DNA of 64,000 nt from NCBI RefSeq assembly GCF_027580225.2, contig NW_027395283.1, forward strand, positions 5,894,501-5,958,500, written 5' to 3'. The stretch's first letter is position 1, and the number at the start of each line of letters is the position of its first letter. The position numbers and the translations under genes were made by a program. The stretch comes from Misgurnus anguillicaudatus. Its lineage: Eukaryota; Chordata; Actinopteri; Cypriniformes; Cobitidae. Shown piece after piece: positions 1-11,311 of the stretch. Under the pieces are notes generated by a model, which saw only the letters and a program-made list of their open reading frames with translations, did not search any database and was not told the origin of the DNA.

Positions 1-8
1 AAACAATC

Positions 9-14
9 TTTATT
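9..14 (-). terminator. PolyA signal AATAAA of the family B LTR
   Basis: AATAAA on the minus strand follows an AT-rich TATTTA, in the same context as the polyA signal of the other gypsy LTR (32127). It would end transcripts inside the LTR. Confidence 0.55.
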
Positions 15-371
15 TAAATATTTAAAATAACTTGGGAAATGGGGGAGGGGCAATTAAAACTAGGCTCTTTCTCTGCCTTCCAGGCAGGCCACGACACAGG
101 GAGGTGGCAGGAAGGGGAAAAGGGGCAACGGGGGTTCCAGGGGGGGCTGGAGACCAAAGGTAGAGGGGGGGGAGACGTGAAACACAGGCTTCTGCCTATC
201 TCCGCTATCCGTGGCGCCCTCCTCTTCTCTCCTGGAGGCAAAGACAAAATAGGGTGAGTACTTGGGGGTTAACTCTCTCCACCTGCGTACCTGTGTCGCG
301 CTCTACGGAGGCCTCGCTACTCGTGCTCGTACAATTCGTTGTGTTCAGCTTACTCTCCTTCCTTCCTCTTT

Positions 372-1010
372 CCACAGGCGGCGGCTGGGACACAAGGACA
401 CCGTTAGTTTGGAACTTGAGTGACTCTCACCTCACCGCTGTTCACAGCTCTTGGTAAGTATAATGCTCCACAGTTAGTTCTCCTGACGTTCACTCTAGTT
501 CTCTCCTCCTCCACAGGCAGCAGCTGGGACACAAAGACACGGTTATTTCTGGTTTGGTTGTTCCTCACCTCTACGCTGTTTACAGCTCTTGGTACGTATG
601 ATTGTCCACAGTTCGTCCTCCTGACGTTCACTCTCGTTCTCTCTTTCTCCACAGGCAGCGGCTGGGACACAAAAGACACGGTTACTTCTGACTTGGCTAT
701 TGCTCACCTCTACGCTGTTTACAGCTCTTGGTACGTATGGTTGTCCACAGTTCGTTCTCCTGACGTTCACTCTCGTTCTCTCTTTCTCCACAGGCGGCGG
801 CTGGGGCACAAAGACACGGTTATTTCTGGCTTGGTTGTTTCTCACCTCTACGCTGTTTACAGCTCTTGGTACATATGGTTGTCCACAGTTCGTTCTCCTG
901 ACGTTCACTCTCGTTCTCTCTTTCTCCACAGGCAGCGGCTGGGGCACAAAGACACGGTTATTTCTGGTTTGATTGTTCCTCACCTCTACGCTGTTTACAG
1001 CTCTTAGTAG
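372..1010 (-). repeat. Five-copy 138/139-bp tandem array inside the family B LTR
   Basis: The plus-strand word CCACAGGC recurs at 372, 511, 649, 788 and 926, a period of 138-139 bp. Read in the LTR sense (minus), each unit holds a pyrimidine-rich acceptor-like GTCTTTGTGTCCCAG, a CTGTGGAGAAA block and a strong donor-like AGAGGTGAGG. The CTGTGGAGAAA block and the alternation of donor-like and acceptor-like words are shared with the 156-bp array of the gypsy LTR at 30205, and the array sits in the same place relative to the polyA signal. Confidence 0.9.
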
Positions 1011-2528
1011 GTGCAGCTTTTCCACCGTTCGCTATACGGTGTTCCGATCGACAATGTAAACGGGGGCGGGCTTACGACGGCTGGCCTACACAGAAAGTCC
1101 AACGGGCGATGATTTCCCAGAAGGCGTCGGGGACAAGACCCTCTCGGCTAGTTTGCTGGTCGGCAGAGGGGCGAAATGTCACACCGTCTCACCGGGTCGA
1201 GCGCTGCCCTATCCTCACTACCCGTAGGGCGATCGAATACCGGACAGGGGCGCCCTTTTGTAGAGACCACGGGATGGCGGAGCTCCTTCGCCTCACACTC
1301 TGCAACAAGGGAAAATACACCGGCAAAGTAGCAATACAAAAGGCCCGTAGTTGTACTCACACACACTGCCAACTTCCAAATCTTCACCGCCGTTCTCCGA
1401 AATCTGTCGACATACAGACGGGGGCGACTTCCAGAGGCCCACACCGTCACTTCTCACTCAAACCGCACACAGCGTATAATAGATGATATTCCCTAGGGCC
1501 GTTAGCCTCTCCGTCTCTTCCTCAGTGAAATGGATGATGCGGGATACGTCTGACAAGACACACAGCACTTGCACAGCAACCCACAGCAAATACACAGCAC
1601 CACTTCAACGTGAAAGGTTTTCAAAATACATGGACTCACCCACCACACTACAGGTGTACACCAGAGACGCCCGACGTCCTCCACTTCGCTGGGGTTGGAT
1701 GGGGGCGATGACAATACGGCCGAGATATTTAATTCTGCTGCTGTGGCTGATGAGACCAAATATTCCTGCGGCTCACCTACCACGCTGGATCAGGGGTAGG
1801 GCCGCCCTCCTCCTCCTGGAGGTATTCGGTAAATACACAGGTAGTTGTTACACTTCGTTTTAATCCAGAAGTTAATACTCACAGCGGTCCGCCTTTGTTT
1901 ACGTTGCAAAACCGTTACGTTTCCTTCCTCCTTTGTTCCTCTAAATGTGTCACTTATACCGATGTTTCTTCCACCCGTAGGGTTTCCTATTACTCCAGCG
2001 TTCACTGCAAACTAAGACAGAGAGAGAGAGAGAAAGTATAACCAGCCTCCAATGCGTATCGGACGAGCACAGCTCCGCACCTCAACTCACACACTAAGCA
2101 CCCAAAAGCACCCTCGTGGTGCAGTGCTCCTTTAACTCACAGCCCCGTCCTTTTTGCCTCTCTTGGCTGCCGCACTCTTTCCTCTCGCCATAAGCGCTCC
2201 GTGGATCAGCGGCGCCCTCCGGCTCTTCCAAGGACGGGGCATGTGCTTTAGTCTGCCCTAGACGATAAAAGGAACTCGTGCCCGAAACAACTCTCCTTGT
2301 TTGTGCTTTCCTTGGACCTTTTATGGGTCTTGTCTCTCTTCTCTCCTCCAATCACGAGTTGCCAGCTTAATCTGTAACACCTGTGGCTCATCTGCCCGTG
2401 ATCTGTGTTGCCAGGGAGACCAGGAAGTAAAATGTGTGGTTAAAAATCGGGCCCGGGCGGAAACCATCTTCAGGCGGAACCTTTCTCCGCCACTTTCGGT
2501 TCCGCCCCATCATAGTCACCCGGTGACA

Positions 2529-3285
2529 TACACACGCCCAGTTTACCACTGCGAGTCGCAGTTAAAGCTTCTAGTTTTTCGTTACCCATCACTTCAAAGA
2601 TTTACTTATTTGGGCACACACTGGTTGATTTAAACAGCTTCCACTTCAATTATTGTTTAATCACTTTCGCTTTCTGTATTCAGCATTTGAAGTATAAAAC
2701 ATATTAATGATCACCTTTGTGTTCAGTCTTAGGCCATCCTTTGTTCTTGTTTTTAACAGAAAACCTTATGAATCCAAAGCACTTCAGGATATAAACTTTT
2801 ACTCACAGACCGGAGACTTGTAGGATACATCCAATAATCCTTCCAATGCTTTGTCCTTGTCATGAAGCTTCAAAGCTGACAGTCCATGGTCCATGAAAAG
2901 TTCCAAAAAATTAATGCCAGGGAAGTTTTTTGACTAATATTACGGCCTCCAATGCATTTTACAAATTGCATGGAGCCGCTATGACAGGAGCAGTCAGTGA
3001 TGTTTATGACACGCAGATTCTTTCTTGCTTAAACATTTATTTGCTTTTGTTACTTTACAGATCTTTTCACGGTCAAAAAACTGTGTCCCTTTCCCACTCC
3101 TGCCAGCTCTAATCAAAACACCTGTGTGATCACATGATATACTTTAGACAAAAGGAGGTGGGGCTACATAGAAACTAATGTGAATCTGTGCCCATTATTG
3201 CCCGAACACCCTGTGACAAAGAATGACTAAATATATAATTCATTAATTATATAATATCATAGAAAACTTAAACTTATTATTCTAA
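2529..3285. other. AT-rich spacer, no gene seen
   Basis: This stretch lies between the family B LTR and the BEL-like fragment. I see no supported exon, RNA gene or transposon terminus. Confidence 0.5.
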
Positions 3286-4200
3286 TCATAACAACAAAGG
3301 AAACATAAAAAATAGCAAAAATGGCTCCAACAAAGCCATTCCATCAGATTGCCTTGAATGGACGCTACCACCGACCTGTAACTCTGCTAGTTTAGCAGAA
3401 GTGGCAGCTATCTCAGTATCCAGCTCAAGCTGCTCCTTACTTTTCCTCAAGATGAGCTCCTGTTCCTCCAATGCATGCTTGTCCTTTAAGGCAGCAGCTC
3501 GAGCCAAGAGAGCGGCCTGTTCTGCCCTCGCCCTGCATCTGGCTGAAGAAGTGGACGATCAACTACTGGAGGATCCTTTACTTGAGTCACGGTGCCTTGA
3601 CTGCAAGTTTGAAATGCTGTCTTGAGGTTGAATCTGATCCTCCTCTTCTTCATCAATTCCACAAGCAGTTCTTCTTACATTGCTGACATCAACCTCATTT
3701 CCATTTTCAGCATTGACATCAAAAGTTTGAGTTTCAGTTTGAACCGGCATATCATCACGATCATCATCCATTTTGGTAACTGAACAAGTTTTAGTATCAT
3801 ACAACCATTGATTTGTACCCACAAAAAACTCATTGAAATTCAACATTTTAGCTCTGTACCATATTTCATGTTTGTCTGCTTCATCAGCAGGCAATAAACC
3901 CAATAAAGATGTATGTACATGCTGTATTTAATCACACAACTCATTGAACGTGTTAAATTCATTTTCAACCTGATTTACATGCTTTTTATCACCCATTAAT
4001 TTAGCAATAGATTTCTTTTTGTTTGCTAGTTTACCAAATTTAGACTTTCTTTCCTTTTCTAAAGTGCTTATTTTTTCCAACAAAGCTTTGGGTGTTAATT
4101 TAACCACACGTTTTTCAGTTACAGTTTTTACCTCTTCATCCACACAAAGTTCAGTCTCAGGGCCAAGCTGGCCATTTTCCTTTTCAGCCATAATGACCAC
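3286..4200 (-). pseudogene. BEL/Pao-like retrotransposon gag N-terminal region, broken
   Basis: One minus-strand frame runs from 4200 to 3286, interrupted by a TAA at about 3928 and a TGA at about 3557; the three pieces are in the same frame. The protein starts MVIMAEKENG, has a lysine-rich charged segment, then an acidic and serine-rich stretch. It ends in a predicted coiled coil of alternating A/E/L/K residues (ALKDKHALEEQELILRK). This composition is what I remember of the N-terminal gag-like protein of fish BEL/Pao elements. No protease or reverse transcriptase follows, so it is a 5' fragment. The family assignment is from memory; the broken state is read directly. Confidence 0.55.
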
Positions 4201-4873
4201 ACAAAGTGAATTTGCTTATTTAATCAAAAAACCCCGAAAACAGTTTTGTGTTGCGAACAGTTCGTCTAAACGCACAAAGCTATTTTAAGATGGTTACGAG
4301 TTGCTACCAATGCATTGGTTTTACGCGAATGTGTACACACAAATTAACATGGCCATTCATAATATCAGCACTGATCATCACATACCCCAATAGTGCGTTG
4401 GCCGGCTTGATGAATGGTGTCCTGACGTAATGATGCTGGTATTCCTTTAACTCGCTCCGGTACAGCTCCTTTCAGCAATCGGCAACTCCAAACATTTGCC
4501 CACCTCACATCCGTGGTTTCCAAACGAACACAGTTAAATCCACAATATAACCGGTCCGCGTCCTTACGATGAACGATTATCCATTGAAGCAGTTTTCGAC
4601 CTAAATGTACTGACTATGTCCTAACAAAGTCTAGTACTGGTTGCAAATAGAGTGTATAAAGTTTTGACGTGTGCCCGTGCAGCTTACACCAATCAACACT
4701 GAGACAATTGCGTATTATATTATCTAGCAAGTTTATTTTCCTTATGTATATCATACAGCGGCAATAACTTGACTCATAATACATACCAAAAACAACAAAA
4801 CCTATTGTTCCCTGTAGCAAGCTAAACACCAAAGCACAGTCGAAAACTGTTTGCTTCCCAAATTCCCAACACC
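4201..4873 (-). mobile_element. Candidate LTR and leader of the BEL-like fragment
   Basis: On the minus strand TGTTGGGAATTTGG at 4873 is a plausible LTR start. It lies about 670 bp upstream of the gag start. A TTGGTAGCAACTCG near 4300 could be a primer-binding site, though it matches an initiator-Met tRNA end for only about 8 nt. No second LTR is present to confirm the boundaries. Positions 4874-5016 hold nothing I recognise. Confidence 0.3.
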
Positions 4874-5269
4874 TGTGCCTGGATTTCCTTTAGGTTAAAT
4901 CACCCGGGCTAACCCGAGATCAGCTGAGCCACAAAGCTCATACTGCCCTCTAGTGGCACATGGCAAAATTACATAATACAAAATGAATAATACAAAATGA
5001 ATATGACTCATACATACCCACTGCGCAAAGTGACGTCGGAATTACGTCTTTTTCATGTCATTTTTGGACGTCCGAATCCGGTCCATAAAAGGGGTTGTTT
5101 TGTACCGCCAGGCGACGTCTTTTTTTCGACGTCTTCTGCACGTCTAAAGGTTAGCATCCGTAGGACCTCCGTGTAAGGAAAAAAGACATGAAAAAAGCGA
5201 AAATAGAGGAATGCCTCTGCACTACACCCATTCATTGCAAGACAGAAACACTTCAGTAATTTCCTGCCG

Positions 5270-5338
5270 GCCCGTGGGATTCGAACTATCGATCTCTGGT
5301 TTACAAGCAAGACTTGCTAACCACTCAGCCACACGGAC
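5270..5338 (-). tRNA. tRNA-Thr(UGU)-like sequence, probably a pseudogene or SINE head
   Basis: On the minus strand the ends pair as a 7-bp acceptor stem (GTCCGTG with CACGGGC, one G-U). An A box (TGGCTGAGTGG) and a B box (AGTTCGAATCC) are present, and the anticodon would be TGT. The T stem pairs at only two of five positions and the anticodon stem has a mismatch, so a functional tRNA is unlikely. Confidence 0.45.
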
Positions 5339-5683
5339 ATATTTTAACATTGTAAATAAGGCATATTTACTGCATTCATACCATGAACTCAACGTTATGA
5401 GAATATGTGAGAATATTTTCATGTTAAATTGTTAGTATGGTCATTTACTTTTAATATAACGAACTACACATTTAATTACAGATTTTTAAGTGTAAATTTA
5501 GATGAATTTGTATATAATTCAAGAAAGCAGAAAAAACAGTACTGTATAAATAGTATATACTATTCGTAAGTATTAATCATGTTGGTACAGTAATGCTGAT
5601 ATTTGTAAATAAACACATTTTTATAGGCCTAATCATGTAATATAGACATAGGCCTGTCATAGACGTCCAAATGACGTCCAAAG

Positions 5684-6670
5684 TAGGGTTGTGCCGATAG
5701 ACGATAGTATCGTGTATCGACGATCTTCAGACATATCGCCAATGGCAGGCTTTCATGGCGATAGTCAAGACGATAGTTGGCGAATGGTTATTATTATTAT
5801 CATAGTTTTATATTAACACCGACAATGCATGCTTTTCCTCACATGAGGGTTTGTGGGCTTCACTTTACGCGGAGAGCTTGTAAAGAGAGAATTCCTTCTT
5901 GCACGTACCTGCACTTAATGCGCGCGTCTTGGTCTCCTTCTACCACTAAATCCAGCGCGCCGCGTCATGAACAGCTGCGCTTTTCTCTGTCTCACGTGCA
6001 CGCGCTCTCGCGTCTGTCCGAAGTCTAAACATAAACTAAAGTAGTAATCCTTATGTATTTGTTCAGTTTAATGCGTTTCATGCGAGCTGATGCAAACTTT
6101 ACTTTTTGTTTAAAATATGACCCGCTGCATATTAGCGCCTCTCTCTCACTCTCGCGTACGTGCAGAGAGCTGCACTCTGTCCGAAGTCAGATCACTAGGT
6201 ATTAATCCTGTTTATGATATGCATTTCAATGAGTTGTAGCAACACGTCCCTCGTCTTTAATATATGAATGTGTTTAAAATATGATCTCGTTCCGCTGGAC
6301 CGATGCGTTTAAAAAGGCACCTCATGAGAGCACCACTGCTTGACACGTGTAGTCTTCTGCAACAGCACTAAATAAATGCATTGAATAGTTTGTATGTGCG
6401 CGCACGTGTGTGTGCGTGCGCAGATGCATGTTTTTACAGTTATTAAGTAATCATGATAGGGTTTTAATGACGCGCTCGCTTTAATGGCATCAGTTTTAAG
6501 AAGGTTGCGGTCATGACGGTGTCACGGTCTTGGTTTTTTTGTCCACCCATCAAGTGACTTGTTATAATGAGTAAAAATTAACTGCCACGCCCCCCGATAA
6601 TATCGTGTATCGCCGATCTCACAGGCTGACGATAGGACGATCTGAAAATAGGGTATATCGCCCAACACTA
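5684..6670. mobile_element. Non-autonomous hAT element with 8-bp target duplication GTCCAAAG
   Basis: The element begins TAGGGTTGTGCCGATA and ends TATCGCCCAACACTA, imperfect inverted ends. It is flanked by an identical 8-bp direct repeat GTCCAAAG at 5676-5683 and 6671-6678. The subterminal regions are rich in CGATA/TATCG words. It is 987 bp with no transposase frame and interrupts the surrounding CACTA-like element. Confidence 0.8.
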
Positions 6671-6889
6671 GTCCAAAGAATTACCCAGTTCAAACGTCAA
6701 ATGTTGCCGTAAATATGACGTCCAAGTAGGGTCGTGGTTGGACGTCCAAGTAGTGGACCTAGTTTGGACGTCGAAAAGATGTCCATAATTGGTCATGGAC
6801 AGACGGACCCAATATAGACATGATCTGCACGTCTATCCGACGTCCTGTGTTTAGTGGGTTTGATGCATCATGATGTGGATGATTCTGAA

Positions 6890-7477
6890 TCAATTCACAA
6901 ATGTCAAGAATTGATTCTTAAAAGTTATTTTACAAAATAATAACGTGACGTTATCAGAACCAAAAGGCTGAACTCAACTGCGGGAGGGATGCTGCACACG
7001 GACAGCTTGAGAGCGGGCACCGCACGAGCACCCACAGCGGAGCTTACACGAGCAGTAGAGAAAGAAAAAACAAATACATCTAACCCTATTTGACTGCAAG
7101 AAAACAAAATACATGTTGGGATGATCTTCATCTGCCTTTTCTCTGTTCAGTGAGCGGCAGGAAGAAACAGTGACTTTCATTTACAAACTCATCTGATGTG
7201 CTAATAGCGTTTCCAAAAACCTGCTGCTAAATGTTTAGATCTAGATAAGAACATGAATATACTTCTGTAAAAATATGCACATCATTTGTTATTCAGACGG
7301 AGGCGCTGGGTGCGCTGCATTAGATAAATACAGTAATACTGCCAAAATCACTGTGTATAATGATGATGATTAGACGATATGTCAGTTACAGTTACATATC
7401 GATATGACAGTTAACATATAAATAATATATATTGATTCTGAATCGATTCATGAGGGTCCAAACGATTCCCACCCCTA
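6890..7477. mobile_element. One-ended hAT-like remnant
   Basis: The right end reads GATTCCCACCCCTA, the usual hAT-type terminus of fish elements ending in AATCGATTCCCACCCCT. The left end carries related GATTCTGAATCAATTC words but no clear terminal repeat, so it is truncated. There is no coding sequence. Confidence 0.4.
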
Positions 7478-8432
7478 ATGAACACAAACACTTGAGGAAA
7501 TAAGATCATGTGTTCAACCTGACAGACTCCAGTCAATGTCTTTGAATATGATTTAATCACGACTGAATCCTCCTCATCAGAAAGAATACAAGAGTTTATA
7601 TAAGATAGATACAGAACAAACTCACATCATTTATCTCTAATATGATTTATTCTTCACATCTGCAATTCAGAAACTCCTCTCTGTTACCATGCAGACAAAA
7701 ACAAATTTAACTTTTTTGATGACCTCAACTTTAACAAGTCATGGGGTTTAAATTGAAATAATTTAACCACACATACTTCCTCTTTTTCAACACATTTTGT
7801 TGTCAAAAGCTTACAGTACAAATGTTCAAACCTGTAGGGAGAAAAGACATGTTAATTATAATTAGTTATGATTCATTTCAATTTCCTTCACAACGTGCAA
7901 CAAAACTCCTCTGTTAAAATGTCAGAAAATGTAATTTGGTGTTTCTTTGATGAAATCTTTGCTGATATTATTGTGTATGAAGAGTTTTTCTCCTCGTCGT
8001 GTTGTTTTTATAAAGATGATTAAAAACATTGATCCATCATTGACACTGACACACACATAAATAATGTTTTTTATAGATTGAGTGAAATTGATCTTTAAAC
8101 ACTGTAACATCTTTAAATGTAAGATCAGAGTTATGTTATCTCCAGCTGATATTCCTCCTGTAATAGAGGAAGATTTTTACATCAAATACCTGATGAGAAT
8201 TACAAGTGTGAGTCATGAACTCAATACAGATTTATGAAGAAATGTTCATGTGGTTTAGGACATCTAACACTAATAGTCAGCTGTGTGATGGATTTATTTG
8301 ACATTTAAACACACAGTGTCTCAGTTACTGAGGGATTGAAAGAGGAACATTACATGAAGAGATGGAGGTTAGAGATTTGTGGACAAACTTTGTAGTTTTG
8401 TATCATTCACATAAAGTCTGTGTTCTCTACAG
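7478..8432. other. Intron-like AT-rich sequence upstream of the LRR exon
   Basis: No upstream LRR or NACHT exon is visible. The sequence is AT-rich and ends with a pyrimidine-containing acceptor (TTCTCTACAG) just before 8433, so it is best read as intron of the NLR gene. Confidence 0.45.
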
Positions 8433-8606
8433 GTTGAGGTGTTGTGATATCACAGATGAAGGTTGTGTTGCTCTGACTTCAGCTCTGAGATCAAACCCAT
8501 CACACCTGAGACATCTGGATCTGTCTTATAATAATCTAAGAGATTCAGGAAAGAAGCTGATCTCTGATCTAAAAGATGATCCACATTATAAACTAGAGAC
8601 AGTATG
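8433..8606 (+). CDS. NLR family LRR exon (174 bp, 58 codons)
   Basis: The exon lies between an acceptor TTCTCTACAG and a donor TATG|GTGAGT. It encodes a ribonuclease-inhibitor-type leucine-rich repeat pair: LRCCDITDEGC, then ALRSNPSHLRHLDLSYNNL, ending in KLETVW. A length of 174 bp with boundaries after codon position 2 is typical of fish NLR (NLRC3-like) LRR exons. It belongs to the same cytosolic immune-receptor family as the NACHT exon at 51555, but lies 43 kb upstream on the same strand and must be a different gene. Only this LRR exon and the terminal exon are in the window; the 5' part is left of the window or lost. Confidence 0.8.
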
Positions 8607-8892
8607 GTGAGTAGAGCTCATTTAAATAAATGTTTAAAGTAAACTCATGCAGTGTAATTTAAATCCTAGAATATAAATATTAGAAATAAATGTAAATTGA
8701 TCTGCTGCTGTTATAGGCTGTGTATCCTTTAAACCCAACAAACAGAAAATATGAAGTGTAGATGAACAACACTTGATGCTTTGTCAGATCAACACAATAA
8801 GAATTCAATCCAATGTCTGAGTCTGTTTACTAACTGTGATGTTGAGTTTGTTCACTCCAGGATTTAATACTGTGATCTTACTCTTCTTACAC

Positions 8893-9712
8893 ATTATATA
8901 TGATGTTTGTTAATGGGGTTTGTTTAATAGGCCGACACCTCTATAGTTATGCACACTTGACTAGATGTTCATCTTAAACTCTTTTTATAACAACTTGGTT
9001 TTTATTTCATGTTTTAAGCATTATTGATCAAATCATCAGAATACAGACAGAAATAACAACACAAACACAATATATACACAACAGATAAACACAAAGTACA
9101 GATGATAAATGATAGAGATGAAGATTAGAAAAAAGAAGAGAAAGTCAACTCTTAAAATCTGATGGACACTTCACACAACTCTCTGTCGAGCTTTGACATT
9201 GATGCTGTTTCTCTTTATTTACACGACTGTCAACCTCCAGGACTTTTAAAATAAAGCATCACCTTCATTTTCTTACTGTTTGTGTGTGAACTCATAAAAC
9301 TGTCAGTGTGTCATTATATTATACTACATACATATCAATACATTCATCTCTTACATTGACATCAAATATTTAGAGGAAATAGATGAAATGTGTTTTTGTA
9401 TTGTTGTAGCTCATGTGTATGTGATAAACAGATTGTTGACATGTTTATTATGTTGAAGATTTCATTTCTATCACTGACTGACAGCACTAATAGTTTGTTT
9501 TTCTATCTCTTCATCTGACACTGATGATGATCTCATATCTGATTGACTTTCTCTTTCATTTTTAGGACTGACAATGAATGGTAAAGATGTCTGATCTTCA
9601 GTATGATCTGCTGGTGAATAAGAAGACACAATAGTGACATCACTTCCTCTTAACCGTATGAGTTGATTATTCAGTACAGGATCTGATCTGTGACTTTATT
9701 CAAATCTGACTT
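8893..9712 (+). repeat. NLR 3'-end segment, copy 1 of a duplication with 17400-18230
   Basis: From TATATATGATGTTTG onward, this segment of intron, terminal exon and 3' UTR start is nearly identical to 17400-18230. Differences are small, for example the terminal exon sequence. Both copies are on the plus strand, 8.5 kb apart. Confidence 0.9.
9566..9584 (+). CDS. Terminal coding exon of the NLR gene
   Basis: The acceptor TTTCATTTTTAG precedes GACTGACAATGAATGGTAA. Joined in phase to the LRR exon it gives ...LETVWTDNEW and a TAA stop. The same terminal exon, with different residues, exists in the duplicated copy at 18077, which supports it. Confidence 0.65.
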
Positions 9713-10165
9713 TGAAGTGTTGGAGGTAAATCTTCATCCTAACTCAGCTTCTGTCTACACATTTCCTATAAGAGGGATTTATTAGTCAGTGTAAGAGGAG
9801 CAAGAAATCTCATAGGATCATAAACTGAAGTAAATACTGACAAGATTCCTCTTCTTCTACACTGTTGGGGTTTTTAACTTCATCTTAAACTGAAATGTGT
9901 TCAAGTTCAGCACAACATTAAAGACTCGCAGCTCATTTATCTCTAAATCCAAATATTGGACGTCTTTGCTTTTGTGTTCTTCAGGATCTGACTGCAGGAC
10001 TTTTTGATGATTATGTGATCAATTACAAAAAAGTTCAGACACTGAATGAAATAAAATAAAATCACAAAGTTTAATAAAATAATAAACTTGACATTTCAGC
10101 TTTGGTCTATCGCTGTTGATTATCTGTCAGACGCTTTCTGAACGGCAGAGTCAAACATTACAATA
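9585..10165 (+). other. Presumed 3' UTR of the NLR gene
   Basis: Non-coding sequence follows the stop codon, with AATAAA-type polyA signals at about 10050-10060 and again near 10073. Positions 10066-10165 recur at 18956-19055. Confidence 0.45.
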
Positions 10166-10424
10166 AATTTACAATAAAACACAACACATTATATGCCTAA
10201 TTCAAAATAAATGTAAAAACAAAACAGTAAATTCATACCCAGTGAACTGTACATTCGGTAATTATTATAATTTGTACAATCTTGAGGTAAAATCCTGGGG
10301 CCTCATTTATCAACATTGCGTAGAAAATGTTCTATATTTGTACCTACGAATGAAATTTAGTATGTGCGTAAGTACAAAACAATCGGGATTTATCAAACGT
10401 GCACACGTGGTTCGTATTAACACG

Positions 10425-10787
10425 GTCTCACACCCATGGCGTCAATATTTGACGACACTTGACCATGCGTCAATATGTTGACGCGGAGGGTATACCTTTC
10501 GCGTCATTTTTTGACGAACTGGGGACTTCAATACTATTAGGTACGCGAAATTAAACAGTTGTCGCCTGGCATTGGGGTTAGGGAAAGGTTTGGGTAGGGA
10601 TGTCATTATGTAAATCTAACCCTAAACCGACGCGAAAATGGTAGAAAATGGTAAGAAAATAGGAAAAATAATGCAACGGACTTGAAGTCCCCAGTTCGTC
10701 AAAAAATGACGCGAAAGGTATACCCTCCGCGTCAACATATTGACGCATGGTCAAGTGTCGTCAAATATTGACGCCATGGGGTGAGAC
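10425..10787. repeat. MITE with about 107-bp near-perfect inverted arms
   Basis: The left arm 10425-10531 and right arm 10682-10787 are reverse complements except for a small indel near the tip (CACACCC versus the CACCCC reading). The arms contain repeated TCAATAT-TTGACG words. The 150-bp centre holds GGGTTAGGG-like sequence. No coding capacity. Confidence 0.9.
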
Positions 10788-11039
10788 TGGGTTGTTCGTA
10801 TGCACATCAGTAAGTAATCCTTGATGATAAATTCCACTTGTTTTTAAGCACCATGCTCGTGCACGTTCATGTTCATTTGCATTCCGAAACGCCTCGAATA
10901 AACCATATATGGTGACAACACCTCTCGTTATATGTCACATGGTTGTGCTTTTTCCCTCACCGCAATAATGGCAAAGAGAGCGTAAAAGAGAAACTTTACA
11001 GACACAGAAATCGAGTTACTGGTGGATGAGGTTAAATGA

Positions 11040-11225
11040 GGTGGATGAGGTTAAATCCTGTGTAGAACCAAATAGGGGCCATAGCACCACATATGGTTCT
11101 ACATAGCACTATTTGGTTCTACACAGGTGCTTCACTGGTGCTTCACCATTGCTATATGGCACTAAAAAAGGTTCTTCTATGATTACGAGCAAAGAACCAC
11201 TTTTGGTGCTATATAGCACCGTTTT
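11040..11225. repeat. Short interspersed repeat built of GGTTCT / AGAACC words
   Basis: The segment contains several inverted and direct copies of TGTGTAGAACCA, GGTTCTACA and TATAGCAC. The arrangement looks like a small foldback element. No target duplication was found. Confidence 0.4.
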
Positions 11226-11311
11226 TTTTTTTAGAGTGACTGTTTGGTTCACTTAATGCGCGAGGAATGACTAACAAAAGAAAACACATCTGCATGGGAA
11301 CATGTTACCAG

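Larger units (their letters stand above)
1..2528 (-). mobile_element. Partial LTR of a Ty3/gypsy element (family B), minus strand, cut by window edge
   Basis: Read on the minus strand, the LTR starts at 2528 with TGTCACCGGGTGAC followed by a GGGCGGAACCG block. The plus-strand gypsy LTR at 29372 starts the same way (TGTCACATGGTGAC, then GGGCGGAACCGG). Near the window edge the minus strand shows a pyrimidine-rich tract and then TATTTAAATAAAG, which matches the end of the 29372 LTR around 32121. The LTR therefore runs off the left edge, probably by about 100 bp, and is at least 2.5 kb. No gag or pol is visible, so it is either a solo LTR or the 5' LTR of an element continuing to the left. Overall sequence is well diverged from the 29372 family, so this is a related but separate family. 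Confidence 0.75.
5017..6858. mobile_element. CACTA (EnSpm)-like non-autonomous DNA transposon with GACGTC-rich ends
   Basis: The ends are inverted: CCCACTGCGCAAAGTGACGTC at the left and, read from the right, CCCACTAAACACAGGACGTC. Both subterminal regions (about 5030-5150 and 6690-6850) are full of GACGTC words, as expected for CACTA-type subterminal repeats. A 3-bp target duplication could not be confirmed. No transposase is present. A hAT is inserted at 5684-6670 and a tRNA-like sequence lies at 5270-5338. Confidence 0.5.

Noticed and set aside
420..1025. Open frames on both strands through the 138-bp array
   Set aside because: They are by-products of a tandem repeat with a period near a multiple of three and have no protein-like domain.
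1109..1486. 125-codon plus-strand frame
   Set aside because: Falls within the minus-strand LTR; no domain and no splice or promoter support.
5270..5338. A functional tRNA-Thr gene
   Set aside because: The T stem pairs at only two of five positions and the anticodon stem has a mismatch; reported only as tRNA-like.
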